The translations under genes were made by a program, and so were the position numbers. From contig JACRAK010000032.1 of the NCBI GenBank assembly GCA_016234725.1, positions 1 through 45,229 of the forward strand: a DNA stretch of 45,229 nt, in the 5' to 3' direction. Under the pieces are notes generated by a model. The model made no database searches and was not told where the DNA came from. It was given only the letters and a program-made list of their open reading frames with translations. Below, in pieces: positions 27,835-38,076 of this stretch. Origin of the DNA: Candidatus Azambacteria bacterium. Its GTDB lineage: Bacteria; Patescibacteriota; Minisyncoccia; GWC2-36-17; WO2-46-25. How positions within the stretch are numbered: position 1 is the stretch's first letter; each line of letters starts with the position of its first letter.

Positions 27835-28152
27835 TCAATCAGGTATCAAATCAATAAGAGAACCCTTTAGTTCCTTCAAGCCGCCATTGTATTGTTGATT
27901 TCTGTACATAGAGTGAACCCCTATATTGATAAGTAAAATTCCTTGTTCATTTTTCAAAAAAATAAAAATAATCCTGTTCTTATAATCAACGCGCGCAGAC
28001 CAAAGCTCGCCGTGCGAGAGTTTATGAGTGTGAAGTGATTGGTGAAACGGATTATTTTCTAACACCTGCAATCTCTCCCATGCAATCTGTTGGATATGCT
28101 TTGACAACCGTTTAAAAGAACGTTTAAAGTATGGTGTAAAATACAACGCCAT
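27835..28152 (-). CDS. RelE/ParE/YafQ-like type II toxin
   Basis: MALYFTPYFKRSFKRLSKHIQQIAWERLQVLENNPF...LWSARVDYKNRIIFIFL...; small ORF downstream of an antitoxin-like gene; the upstream ORF extension is repeat-derived. Confidence 0.75.
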   Translation of the reverse strand: MALYFTPYFKRSFKRLSKHIQQIAWERLQVLENNPFHQSLHTHKLSHGELWSARVDYKNRIIFIFLKNEQGILLINIGVHSMYRNQQYNGGLKELKGSLIDLIPD

Positions 28153-28157
28153 ATTAT

Positions 28158-28319
28158 GGGTCTGTCGCCGAATGCCATTTTGACTGCAATATGCATAGTT
28201 CGGCCATAATTGTTTCAAAATTTTTCAGCTTAATTTGCAATTAAACCTCAAAATTTATTCAACAATTCTGTCTCGAACTATGCGTATTTCGTTACAAAAG
28301 TGCATTCGGCGACAGACCC
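28158..28319. repeat. Palindromic element family 1, full copy with TSD ATTAT
   Basis: GGGTCTGTCGCCGAATGCC...GCATTCGGCGACAGACCC flanked by ATTAT at 28153-28157 and 28320-28324. Confidence 0.92.
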
Positions 28320-28320
28320 A

Positions 28321-28614
28321 TTATTGCAAATCTCTCAAACTCGTGAGCTTGCGGAAATTCTTTGTTTTGATGAATGTTTTTGCTTCTCTTGCTAACTTTT
28401 TCAAGAAATTTTCATCATACACATAACCATCGGTTTGAATTTGATCTGCTTTTACAATCATAGGCCACACAGAAAAAGTGACCTTTTTTTTATTTACGAC
28501 TTCATGCAAAAAAGCATTGACAAGCGCGCTTAAAGTGAGTCCCATATTTTCTGCAATATCTTGCGCTTGTTTTTTTATGTGAGAGTCTGCTTTAATCGTA
28601 ATCATTGTCTTCAT
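28321..28614 (-). CDS. RelB/DinJ-like antitoxin
   Basis: MKTMITIKADSHIKKQAQDIAENMGLTLSALVNAFLHEVV: ribbon-helix-helix-like N-terminus. Confidence 0.8.
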   Translation of the reverse strand: MKTMITIKADSHIKKQAQDIAENMGLTLSALVNAFLHEVVNKKKVTFSVWPMIVKADQIQTDGYVYDENFLKKLAREAKTFIKTKNFRKLTSLRDLQ

Positions 28615-28690
28615 ATTTTTATAGTCACTCTGTACATATCCACAGTATATACGATGTATATACGCATGTCAACACTCAATTTCCGAGAGT

Positions 28691-31600
28691 CTAATACTTC
28701 TCAACAAACTCCTTCCATGGCATATCTTTGTTCTCCGCGCCTTCTTTGAAGATTACACGCGCAACGCCTTCCACAAATTTAAACACTCCGTCAAACCGCT
28801 TGCCGCCCGGCGTCAAAATCTTCACTGCCAATGGCTCTCCGCGCGCAAAACGCGGCTCAACTTCAAACGCATCCGGCAACGCAAGCGGTATTGCCGCGCG
28901 CGCTTTTGCATTCCACACGCTCAATATATGTTTTTCCGGATTCGCGACGATTCTTTTTGCCGCGGTTGCGAACGCTCCAGCTGTTTCACCACCGCCGCCA
29001 GCTGTCGGTCCAACATCTGCGGTGCCTGCATGTGGAGCGCGTGGAGCGCCAAGATCCGCGCTACTTGCGCCAAACTCCCTTGATACGGCTCCAGCTCGCA
29101 GACGCAAAGGACTGTGTTCAACCACCTCTTCCAAATCCTTTACGCTTGCCCTGCCTTGCAAAACCATATCTTTAAATGTTTTGATTGTATCACTTTTGAA
29201 GGTGGCAATATCACTCTCAAGAATACCCCGTAATGTTGCGTGCGCATCTCCGCCGCCAAGCAAAGCTCGTTGATCCATCGCGCGGCTATACTGATCTGCC
29301 AACTGCTGTGCGAGCGCGCGAATACGCGCCATATCGCTTGATGAATAGGTGCCTGCCATTTGTATATCAACACCTGCTATGGTGCGTACCGCCACTGGCC
29401 GCGCTTCTATCCCCGCGCCGCCGCCAGACTTTTCCGCGCCTACTGTTTCGCTTGACGCTCCGCCGCCGCCATCCGCGCGCCCGCCGGCTCCAGAGTCGCC
29501 TCCGCCAGCACCCGTGCGTGTCTCATACGATGCGCCTCCGCCAGCACCCGTGCGTGTCTCATACGATGCGCCTCCGCCTGCTCCTCCCGTGCGCCCGCCA
29601 ACACTTCCGCCTCCACGCGCGCCCTGAACAGTTTCTCCAACCCCACGCGTCGTGCCAACAGTGTCCCCAGCTCGTACCGCGCCTCTGCCCGCGCTCGCGC
29701 CCAAATGCGGCGCAAGTTCGCCGGCTGTTAGCCCCGCGCCAGCTGGAACGCCAGCACCACGCACAACATGCGCGCGTGCGCCAACTCCACCTACGGGTGA
29801 CTCGCCAATATCTCCTCCGCGCGGCGCGCTATGAGCAGTGTCTGCAACACCGCTCGGCGCGCCAAGTTGACCCACAACAGCAGAAGCCTGCACATGTGTT
29901 GCGTCCACCGGATGTCCGCTCTGCCCTTCCACAAATATGGCATGCGCGCGAATCTTTGGAAACGCGCCCTCCACATACGGACTCGCCGCGTCTGGTTTCA
30001 TCACCCCTCCGCCAGCCTTGACCGCGCCCATCAGATTATGCAATGTTGCTTCATCTTCCGCCACCACGCTAATCTGCCCGTCTTTGGCAAACAAACCAAC
30101 AGGGTGTTCCGCGTCAAACTTAAAACCAAGGCTGTACCCATGCCCCATAAATCCAAGCTTGCGGGCAATGGCTGTTGCTTTTGCTTCCACCAACGCGTCA
30201 GATGGATGAGTGCCCATGCCAAACTCCTTGGGGTCTGCTTTTAACAATTCTTTGACCGCTTGAATAACCGCGCGATGCCCTTTCTGCGGCACAATATGCG
30301 CGTATTTACCGTCCGCGACTTTATGCACACCTGTCCACACGCGCGCGCCTTGCTCGCCACGAATCAAATCCGCAAATGGGGAGCGTGTTGTAGGCGTTGA
30401 TCCAACCGAAGACACTGAAGAAGTGCGCGGCAGAGGCGCACTCTCCTCCCCAGATAGCGCATCTGCTCCACACAATGATTCTCCCGGCGGTTTCCCGTTG
30501 TTTCCCAGCCCGCGCACATACGAGCGCACGTCAAAATTTGCAAGAGAAGCCACTCCTAGTGTTGCTCCGGCAAACGCGCTGAAAATTTTACGGCGGCGCA
30601 ATGCGGACTTCTCACCGCCTATGGCATCGTCCAATTTTTCTACAAATCCTTTACCTTGTGCTTCAAAATATCCTTCTAACGCGCCGCCAACTTTCTGTTC
30701 CTCCTCGACAACCGCTTCTTTATACGCTTCAACCAATGTTTGATATGCCGCGTTACTTCCCAAATCTTTTTTACCATGCAATACCGCGTCTGCTTCAAAC
30801 GCGAGCATGCGCTCCGCAAGCGCTTTGCGTTTGTCCATTATGTTTCCTTTGCCAAGCTTTTCCAGCCACACGGCTTTTGCCGCCGCGCCTTCCGCGCTGA
30901 ATCCTTGTCCGGAAAGCCCGCGCCATAATTTCTTGAATCGTCCGGCGCCTGCATATTCTGTCTGATAATACGCTTCTGCCTCGGCTTGATTTTTAAACAT
31001 CTTCTCGCTCGCGACCGCGCTTGCCGACTTTTTGCCAAACAAAACCGCTCCACCGCCGGTTTCATATCCGTGCCGCGTCCATTCATTAAAACCAATGCCG
31101 CTGCCAAGCGCGCTCAACCCTGCTCCAGCGCCAGCGGCAGTCCACCCCACAGCAGTTGCTCCCGCAATCCATCCTCCGCCAAACAACGAGAGCGCTGTGG
31201 CGGTGCGTAGATTTGCCGCTTTTGACAAAATCTTAAGCGTGCCCCACACAAACCCGCGCTTGTCTTGCCATCCGCCTTTTTTGTCAATATAGTTATACAA
31301 ACTTACTTCTCCCGCCGATTTCCACAATGCAACCGCGCGCGCGCCTAATCCTTTTTTCTCCGGTGTTGCCAAACGAGCCTCAATCATTTTCTCCACCAAT
31401 TTGACGCGCCACTCCAACCCTTGCTCCAATGTGCGTCCAATAACACGCTCGGTCACTTCTTGATATGCACCCAAAGCCGCCTCATATTCCGCTTCTGCCT
31501 GCGAACCTTTGCCGGTGATAAATCCAGCAAGTCCTTTTACAATGCCTTCATATTGCTCTTTTGCCGTACGAGCGCGCGCCAACCGCTCGGTAACACGCTC

Positions 31601-34600
31601 AAGCTCCGCGCGCGCTTCTGCCACGCGCGCGTCTTCCTCAACTTCTGCACCTTCTATAGCACGCGCGTCTTCCGCCGTTTGCGCCGCTTGCGCGCGATCC
31701 TCTGCACCGCGCCTCATCATTCCCGCGGCGCTGTCTTCCGCGCGCGGCGCGCCCGCTGGTTCCACTGCTTTCGGCGCGTTTTCTCCTCCTGTAACAGGCT
31801 CTGCAGCCATTGGTTCTGCTGGCGCCACTGTTACCGCTTCTTCACTTTTTGTTGTTGGCGCTGCTAACACGCGTTCTCCTGCCAAAACCGCGTCAAACCA
31901 TCTCTCCACCGCGCCTTTCCACAACCCGCGCGGGGCACTGCTGTATATTTGAGGCAATGCCTTGTAGCGTTCAAAAAATTGCGTCTTGTCACTCACCATA
32001 CCATCTGATTCCGTAATCGTGCCAGCCGCCGCATCTACATATGCCACCTTCATATATCCATCCAACCACTTAGTAAACTCATCCATTATTTGGTCATTGA
32101 ACCATTCATGCACCGCGCTGACCCACACATTGATGGAGTAATTGATAAACTTCTCCGGGCGTTTGAAACGACGCAAAAAATATTCTTCCTTTTCACCATT
32201 CACGGTTTTTTGATTTGGGTCAACCGTACTAACACCTTGATGAAATACATTTGAAATTTCTTTTTTCAACTTCTCTCGCAACGCAAGAAAATCAGCGTCT
32301 GCAGGAACAGTCTCCCACGGCTTTTCGCCTATATTTTCCTCAACAACGCGCGCGCGCAATCTCACGCCAAGGGTATCAGATGCCACACCAATTTTTTCTA
32401 AAAACGCGCCCAAATTCAGACCCGCTTTTAAGTCTTGTTTTTTCCAGTCAGGTTGCATCACTATACTTCCGCGCACCCACACGCCGCCCACCTCTTCCGC
32501 AAGCTCGCGCGGTATCTGCGGCGTGCCATACTCCGCGGGATCTTTTTGCGGCGCCACATTAAACCAAAACGACTTAGCGCCCGGCCGCCACTCCAACATT
32601 CCATCTATGCCATGCGCCATCGCAGAAGATAAGCGCCCTGGCACATTATCACCGTCAAGCACTACCAAAATTTTTCCATACCTGCTGGATTCCACGATAA
32701 ACTCCGGTTCATTATGTAAAAGATATTCAAAATACCGATTGCCTTTTTCTATCAATTTATATTGTTCCATCATAATTGGTTCTTGCCGCCCGTCTTTGCG
32801 CACGCGGCCCATCGCGCCAAACCCATACCGCTCAAGCGCCGCTGTTTCTGCCCTAAAATTATAACGGCCGTTTGTCAATTTTGCTGGCGCGTTTATTGCC
32901 CACTCGCTCGGCCGCTTAAACGCGTCTTCAAACGGATGATCTTTAAAAAATTGATACAACGCGCCAACATTCAAAAAATTCTGCTTTGCAAGCGTGATGG
33001 TAAACGGAATTTTATCAGACTCTCCCCACGCTTTTTTCCAATCAAAATCCCCCGTGGGCGCGGTAAAATTATCAATATGCGTTACAAACCTAACAAAATT
33101 TTTCATTGGCTCGCGATCTTCTGGTGGAATCGCGTCGTCTCCATAACGGTCAATGAGCGCGTCGTACAACAATTTGAACGCGCTCATGGTGCGGTTGGCG
33201 TCTGGTCCGTGGTCCTGCACAATCACCACATGCGCGCCGCCCTTATCTTCTTCTTTTTGGCCGAGCATTTCCGGCACCGTGAGCCCTTGCTCGGAAAGCT
33301 CGTCTTTAGTAAACCACTTTACTTGAAATCCGGTGGTCTCAAACCCGGTATCCACATTCAACGCGTTTGGCCTAAACTCTCCCGGCCGCACAAATTTGGT
33401 TTTTTCAATATACTCACCCGGCAAATCAAAAAAATGTTTAAGCAAAAAGATGCAGGATTCCGCGTCCAAATTACCTTTAGGCAAAAGTTGCGCTTCTTTT
33501 GTTTCTTCATCACGCTCAAATATACCGCGCGTTACAATGCCTTCTGGGAACATCTGCATAAAGAGTACGCGGTCCGCGGCAAGCTCTGCTTTTTTCTCCG
33601 GCGTGAGACCAGCCCATAAATCAAGAACGTCTACGACCGCATGAGCGACTTCTGCTCCTCCAACGGCGCGCGCTGAAGCGGCGCTTGCGCCCGCAAATGT
33701 TTCAGATACTTCTATTACCCCTTTGTGCTGGCGCTTTGCGCCAAAGTCTTCTAAAAAATTCGCCGCGCTCGTAATCGTAACATTATATTTTTTTGAAATA
33801 TCCAAATCCTCGGACCTTTTTACAAACACCGGCAAACCGTCTGGCGCGAACGCGCGATACACGCCCGGGTTCACCGGACGTTCAAATTGCGCCTCAAATA
33901 TGTCTCCTTGCGCCAAATTTGGACCAACAACTTCCGCTTCATGCCAATAATGCGTGCCGCCGCCTCTTTTCTGTTCCTTGCTTTGATTGGTTTGGACAAT
34001 ACTAATGTGATATACTCGCCCAATTTCAAGCTGGCGTGGTACGACGCCCTTAGCGCCCGAAAATCTTATTTCAATTGTTCTGCCGTTATATTCTTCTATC
34101 TCCGCTTTTTTGAATTTTTCTGTGCCGATAATTGCAACATTAAACTGATCACCTGCTTTTATTTCCGCGCGCGCGGCCGTATCAGGCTTCAAATCATGCA
34201 ATCGGTGATAGAGCGCGTCATGCGCGCGCACCTCCACGCCGCCGCCTTCACTCGACAATGTATCAAACGCGCCAGTGTTTATCTTATACAGAATATATTT
34301 CAACGCCTTTACTCTATCCGTTTCAACTTGCGCGGCACTCACCGCTCCACGCCACTCACCCAAAAGCGACTGCCGCGCGGCGCTACTATCGCGCGCCATA
34401 TTATACAGCGTCAACAACTCTTTATACACAGGTAGCGCCTCTATTTCATCAGCTTGCTCTCCGCTTACAGACAGTGCCTGCGCTTCAACGGGTGCGCCTG
34501 CAGGCTCTGATGATTCTCTCCTTGTGGATACTGACTGCGTTCCATCATCTTGTTTCACGATCTTTACAGCCTCTCCCTTCAAAATCACCACGGTCATATC

Positions 34601-37540
34601 GTCTTTCTTACTACGCAGATACTGTTCGTTCGCGCATTCTTGAGCATGATCAATTAACACCCGCGCAATCTGCTCCGGCGATTCATTCGCGTGTTCTTCT
34701 ATTACATTACGCATGGAATCAGCGGTTAAATTGTCATGTATGCCGTCCGATGTGCAAAGTATAAAATCTCCCGGCGCGAGCTCTGTGGTTGTTATCATAG
34801 GCGCTTCATCGTGACCATTAAGCGCTTTACTAATATAATTCCTAGCATCAAACAATGCATGCAAAGTTTCTGGAAATGGTGAAATAAGGTTAAAATTTTC
34901 TTTTATCAACATATTTAATCTAGCCAGTCCTTCTGGTTCACGCGCAATCGGCATATCGGCAAACGTTTCCGCAAATTTTTGAGGGTCAGTGAGCTGATCT
35001 TCATTATATGCTTGAGATAAAATCCTGCGAATATCAGAAATATACGGAGTAAGCGTATTCTGTATGGGCAAGTTGCCAAGCAAATCATCATCAACGGTAA
35101 TCTGCTCCAACTGGTGAGTTTGAGCGCGGAAAACATACGCGCGGCTGTCGCCAAGATTGCCCACCACCGCAACGCGTTTGTCTCCTTCATGCACGACTTT
35201 GGCAACCGTTGCGGTTGTTCCTCCTTTTTCTCTGCCACGTTTCCCGAGAAAAGCATCCGAGACCTTTTGATTCATAGCTATAAATATATCCCGCAACAGT
35301 GTGTGCGCGCGCTCTACCGTATCCGCGCCATGCAGAGCTGCTGCACATTCCTGAAGTTCTCTCTTTGCTTCAGAACTCGCCATCTCGCCCGCCGCGTGAC
35401 CACCCATTCCGTCAAACACCGCGATAACCCGCGCGTCGGCATCCGCGTATGAAGCGTCTTGATTGACCGCATGCTTTTCTTTTTTAACGCTTAATTCGCC
35501 GACGCTATACCGCTCCTTCACGGGAAGAGTTTCCGCTTCTCTCGCGGGTTCCTCAGGCAAGAATTCCGCCGCGGTCTCACTTGTTGTACCCAGGGGCTCT
35601 GCTTGTTTTGCACCGCGCTCTTTTCCCCACGCGGATAATCCATTTTGCACAGCATCAAAAGTTATTGACGTGTTTTCTCGCAAAGCGTTTTCGGCAACAG
35701 TAAGCACAACAAACAACGCGCGTTGCTTTAATGTTAACGCCTCACGAGACGCCGCGTCTTTGGCGGCGCTCCATCTTCCAAGAAAACCTTTCTGTATGTC
35801 TTTCAATTCCGTTATAAATTCGAGAGCCTTTCGCGCACTATTTTGTTTGTTTCGTAAACGATCAATCGTGTCAATTATTAGTTTCAAATTTTTTCCAATA
35901 TCCCCCTGTTGATTATTTTCCCAAAAAGAAAATGCGGCGCTTTCTTCCTTTTTTCTATCCGCTCTGCCAGCGGTTGCTTGTGTTGGTGTGTGTTCATTGC
36001 CGCTCGTTGACGCAGCAGGCGCACCGGCGGCTGTTGGATCTGAAAATTTTGCAGTTTCCGCAAATTTTTCATTAACAACACCAGTAGCATCCGCAGATTG
36101 AGATAATTTTGCAATATCTGGAGCAATCTTGTAATATGTCGTGTCTTCAGGAATTGGCTTTTGTTCTTTAAGCGCCGCATCCGCAGATTGCAAAAAGGTG
36201 TGCAGTGCCCACGCGCGGTGTTCTCTGACTGTTGAAACCTTGCCGCGTACAAATTCTCTTTGATGCATGTTTGGGTCAATGGCTTGGTCATATAATGTAC
36301 GCGCCTCATCAACCCACTCTGCCGCGTGGCGAGGTTCTGCCGCCAATACCACATTAAATCGTTGTATGGTTTTTTTCAGCAAAGGCAGTATCTGCTCTTT
36401 TGTTAATTTTCTCTGAACATCGCGCCACTCATCAAAAATATCATGGTCAATTTTTTCCGGTTGGAAACCTTTTTCTTGCGATTCTGCATTTTCCATTACT
36501 TTTCCTTGCGTGGTCACAACCGCGCCAGCGGGTTTCCAAGCCACGCCACGACGCTCTCCAGCGAACGACGGTGCCGCGGCCGCAGTGCGCGCGCGGTTCT
36601 GTGCAGGTGTTCTTGCCGTCTCTCCTGTTGGCAACAAGCCTCCTTCATTTAATCTTACTCGCAACGCATTTAGTATATCTGGTGTCACCTGCACCAATCT
36701 ATATCCCTCGCGCAAAACGCCTTCTTTGGTGATAAACTGTTCCGCGCTTTTTTCATGGTCAACCTTAAACAGCCACAAAGCCATGCGGCGCAATTTTAAT
36801 GCTTCAGGATCTGCACCACTCACTTTCTTGCGCACTTCTGTCAACGCGTGATTTACTTCTTCAAAACTTGCCGCCCATTCTTGCCACACCCACAAGACAG
36901 CTTGTTGGTCGCTTCCAGCGGAAACAAGTTTTGTGTTGAGATTAATGTAGTCTGTTTCAAAACGCACTATTTCTTTTCCGTAGTCATCAGAAGGCAACTC
37001 ATATGGATTATCTGCTTCTTTCGGTTGCTCCGCAGTTTTCTTTTTTTTTCCCAATACGTTTTGTTGCTTAACCTTTGCATCTTTTAGAAAAAACAAGTCT
37101 TTGATCGCCCCTTCAAGCTTTTTCCCAGCTTCTTGAATATTCTGTTCTTTTTGCTCGCGTAACGCGCGTTCTTCTTTTATCATCCGCCGAAGTACAACCG
37201 GATCAACTTTGCCTCTATTTCGTTCTATTTCTTTCAATAATAACTCTTTCATTATATTCTTGTTTTCTTCATGGTCTTCTTTGGTCGCGTCTAACACTTC
37301 ACGTCTTGATTTTTCTAATTCTTGTTCATGCTTCTTGAGTTGCTCGCGCGCTTCTTTACGCGCCTCACGTGCTTTTTGTAACTCTTTTTTTTCTTTTTCT
37401 GTCAATAGTCGTCCTTCTTCGCTGGCCTCGGTTTCTTCTTCCAATTTCATCCTACGATTAAAAAGCACCTCACCTAATGTAGGCTCTTCCTTACGGCCTT
37501 CACCGCTTATGTATGATCCTCCACCCCCTTTTTTTGGCAT
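28691..37540 (-). CDS. Giant (~2950 aa) protein with internal PP2C (PPM-family) Ser/Thr phosphatase domain and hydrophobic segments
   Basis: 'NQDASYADADARVIAVFDGMGGHAAGEMAS...GGTTATVAKV..VAVVGNLGDSRAYVF...GDFILCTSDGIHDNLT' = PPM motifs; start taken at ATG (MPKKGGGG) rather than upstream TTG. Confidence 0.85.
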   Translation of the reverse strand: MPKKGGGGSYISGEGRKEEPTLGEVLFNRRMKLEEETEASEEGRLLTEKEKKELQKAREARKEAREQLKKHEQELEKSRREVLDATKEDHEENKNIMKELLLKEIERNRGKVDPVVLRRMIKEERALREQKEQNIQEAGKKLEGAIKDLFFLKDAKVKQQNVLGKKKKTAEQPKEADNPYELPSDDYGKEIVRFETDYINLNTKLVSAGSDQQAVLWVWQEWAASFEEVNHALTEVRKKVSGADPEALKLRRMALWLFKVDHEKSAEQFITKEGVLREGYRLVQVTPDILNALRVRLNEGGLLPTGETARTPAQNRARTAAAAPSFAGERRGVAWKPAGAVVTTQGKVMENAESQEKGFQPEKIDHDIFDEWRDVQRKLTKEQILPLLKKTIQRFNVVLAAEPRHAAEWVDEARTLYDQAIDPNMHQREFVRGKVSTVREHRAWALHTFLQSADAALKEQKPIPEDTTYYKIAPDIAKLSQSADATGVVNEKFAETAKFSDPTAAGAPAASTSGNEHTPTQATAGRADRKKEESAAFSFWENNQQGDIGKNLKLIIDTIDRLRNKQNSARKALEFITELKDIQKGFLGRWSAAKDAASREALTLKQRALFVVLTVAENALRENTSITFDAVQNGLSAWGKERGAKQAEPLGTTSETAAEFLPEEPAREAETLPVKERYSVGELSVKKEKHAVNQDASYADADARVIAVFDGMGGHAAGEMASSEAKRELQECAAALHGADTVERAHTLLRDIFIAMNQKVSDAFLGKRGREKGGTTATVAKVVHEGDKRVAVVGNLGDSRAYVFRAQTHQLEQITVDDDLLGNLPIQNTLTPYISDIRRILSQAYNEDQLTDPQKFAETFADMPIAREPEGLARLNMLIKENFNLISPFPETLHALFDARNYISKALNGHDEAPMITTTELAPGDFILCTSDGIHDNLTADSMRNVIEEHANESPEQIARVLIDHAQECANEQYLRSKKDDMTVVILKGEAVKIVKQDDGTQSVSTRRESSEPAGAPVEAQALSVSGEQADEIEALPVYKELLTLYNMARDSSAARQSLLGEWRGAVSAAQVETDRVKALKYILYKINTGAFDTLSSEGGGVEVRAHDALYHRLHDLKPDTAARAEIKAGDQFNVAIIGTEKFKKAEIEEYNGRTIEIRFSGAKGVVPRQLEIGRVYHISIVQTNQSKEQKRGGGTHYWHEAEVVGPNLAQGDIFEAQFERPVNPGVYRAFAPDGLPVFVKRSEDLDISKKYNVTITSAANFLEDFGAKRQHKGVIEVSETFAGASAASARAVGGAEVAHAVVDVLDLWAGLTPEKKAELAADRVLFMQMFPEGIVTRGIFERDEETKEAQLLPKGNLDAESCIFLLKHFFDLPGEYIEKTKFVRPGEFRPNALNVDTGFETTGFQVKWFTKDELSEQGLTVPEMLGQKEEDKGGAHVVIVQDHGPDANRTMSAFKLLYDALIDRYGDDAIPPEDREPMKNFVRFVTHIDNFTAPTGDFDWKKAWGESDKIPFTITLAKQNFLNVGALYQFFKDHPFEDAFKRPSEWAINAPAKLTNGRYNFRAETAALERYGFGAMGRVRKDGRQEPIMMEQYKLIEKGNRYFEYLLHNEPEFIVESSRYGKILVVLDGDNVPGRLSSAMAHGIDGMLEWRPGAKSFWFNVAPQKDPAEYGTPQIPRELAEEVGGVWVRGSIVMQPDWKKQDLKAGLNLGAFLEKIGVASDTLGVRLRARVVEENIGEKPWETVPADADFLALREKLKKEISNVFHQGVSTVDPNQKTVNGEKEEYFLRRFKRPEKFINYSINVWVSAVHEWFNDQIMDEFTKWLDGYMKVAYVDAAAGTITESDGMVSDKTQFFERYKALPQIYSSAPRGLWKGAVERWFDAVLAGERVLAAPTTKSEEAVTVAPAEPMAAEPVTGGENAPKAVEPAGAPRAEDSAAGMMRRGAEDRAQAAQTAEDARAIEGAEVEEDARVAEARAELERVTERLARARTAKEQYEGIVKGLAGFITGKGSQAEAEYEAALGAYQEVTERVIGRTLEQGLEWRVKLVEKMIEARLATPEKKGLGARAVALWKSAGEVSLYNYIDKKGGWQDKRGFVWGTLKILSKAANLRTATALSLFGGGWIAGATAVGWTAAGAGAGLSALGSGIGFNEWTRHGYETGGGAVLFGKKSASAVASEKMFKNQAEAEAYYQTEYAGAGRFKKLWRGLSGQGFSAEGAAAKAVWLEKLGKGNIMDKRKALAERMLAFEADAVLHGKKDLGSNAAYQTLVEAYKEAVVEEEQKVGGALEGYFEAQGKGFVEKLDDAIGGEKSALRRRKIFSAFAGATLGVASLANFDVRSYVRGLGNNGKPPGESLCGADALSGEESAPLPRTSSVSSVGSTPTTRSPFADLIRGEQGARVWTGVHKVADGKYAHIVPQKGHRAVIQAVKELLKADPKEFGMGTHPSDALVEAKATAIARKLGFMGHGYSLGFKFDAEHPVGLFAKDGQISVVAEDEATLHNLMGAVKAGGGVMKPDAASPYVEGAFPKIRAHAIFVEGQSGHPVDATHVQASAVVGQLGAPSGVADTAHSAPRGGDIGESPVGGVGARAHVVRGAGVPAGAGLTAGELAPHLGASAGRGAVRAGDTVGTTRGVGETVQGARGGGSVGGRTGGAGGGASYETRTGAGGGASYETRTGAGGGDSGAGGRADGGGGASSETVGAEKSGGGAGIEARPVAVRTIAGVDIQMAGTYSSSDMARIRALAQQLADQYSRAMDQRALLGGGDAHATLRGILESDIATFKSDTIKTFKDMVLQGRASVKDLEEVVEHSPLRLRAGAVSREFGASSADLGAPRAPHAGTADVGPTAGGGGETAGAFATAAKRIVANPEKHILSVWNAKARAAIPLALPDAFEVEPRFARGEPLAVKILTPGGKRFDGVFKFVEGVARVIFKEGAENKDMPWKEFVEKY
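29507..29580. repeat. 36-bp tandem repeat (12-aa GAGGGASYETRT) inside the giant gene
   Basis: Two near-identical copies of gcgcctccgccagcacccgtgcgtgtctcatacgat. Confidence 0.7.
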
Positions 37541-37623
37541 ATATTTCTCTAGATAACTAAACAACTAACTATAGCACAAAATCACGATTTTGTCAATGTC
37601 CGCTCAGGCTGTTTTGTGCGCGT

Positions 37624-38013
37624 TCAAGTGGCAATTTTTTGCGCGCGCACAACTGTCTTGCCGGCGGAATCATCCACCCAGTCTTCAACCTTTTCTTCCA
37701 GCCCTTTCAACCTTGCCACTATCACGCGCATCTCTGCTTTTACCTTTACGATTTCTTCTTCAAGCCATTCAAAAAACTGGGGACAATGTGTTTCCAAAAA
37801 TGACGCGCGCTCGTCTGCCGCGCCTTCTTGCTCCAACAATTTAAGCAACGCGTCCTTTTTATCCGCTGACAAGGTATCTAACACGCGCAAAAACACGCGC
37901 TTTTGCACCAAATCCACGCTTTTTTCTATCAATTCATACTTTTTTTCTTCCGGAAAATCTTCAATCTCCAACAATTCAATTAAATTAATTTGTAACAATT
38001 GTGTATGAGCCAT
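37624..38013 (-). CDS. Small helical hypothetical protein
   Basis: 129 aa; MAHTQLLQINLIELLEIEDFPEEKKYELIEKSVDLVQKRV. Confidence 0.65.
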   Translation of the reverse strand: MAHTQLLQINLIELLEIEDFPEEKKYELIEKSVDLVQKRVFLRVLDTLSADKKDALLKLLEQEGAADERASFLETHCPQFFEWLEEEIVKVKAEMRVIVARLKGLEEKVEDWVDDSAGKTVVRAQKIAT

Positions 38014-38076
38014 ATGGAAAGTAAATTATTATTAAGATATGTGCCTAAAATAGGCGTCTCCATAATTCATAAAAAA

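Noticed and set aside
28155-28218. N-terminal extension of the toxin ORF as the normal start
   Set aside because: Element-derived sequence; the internal Met at 28152 matches the expected RelE-type start. Retained only as a possibility in the findings.
29233-30021. 262-aa Arg/His-rich plus-strand ORF opposite the giant gene
   Set aside because: Low-complexity antisense shadow of the Gly/Ala-rich repeat region.
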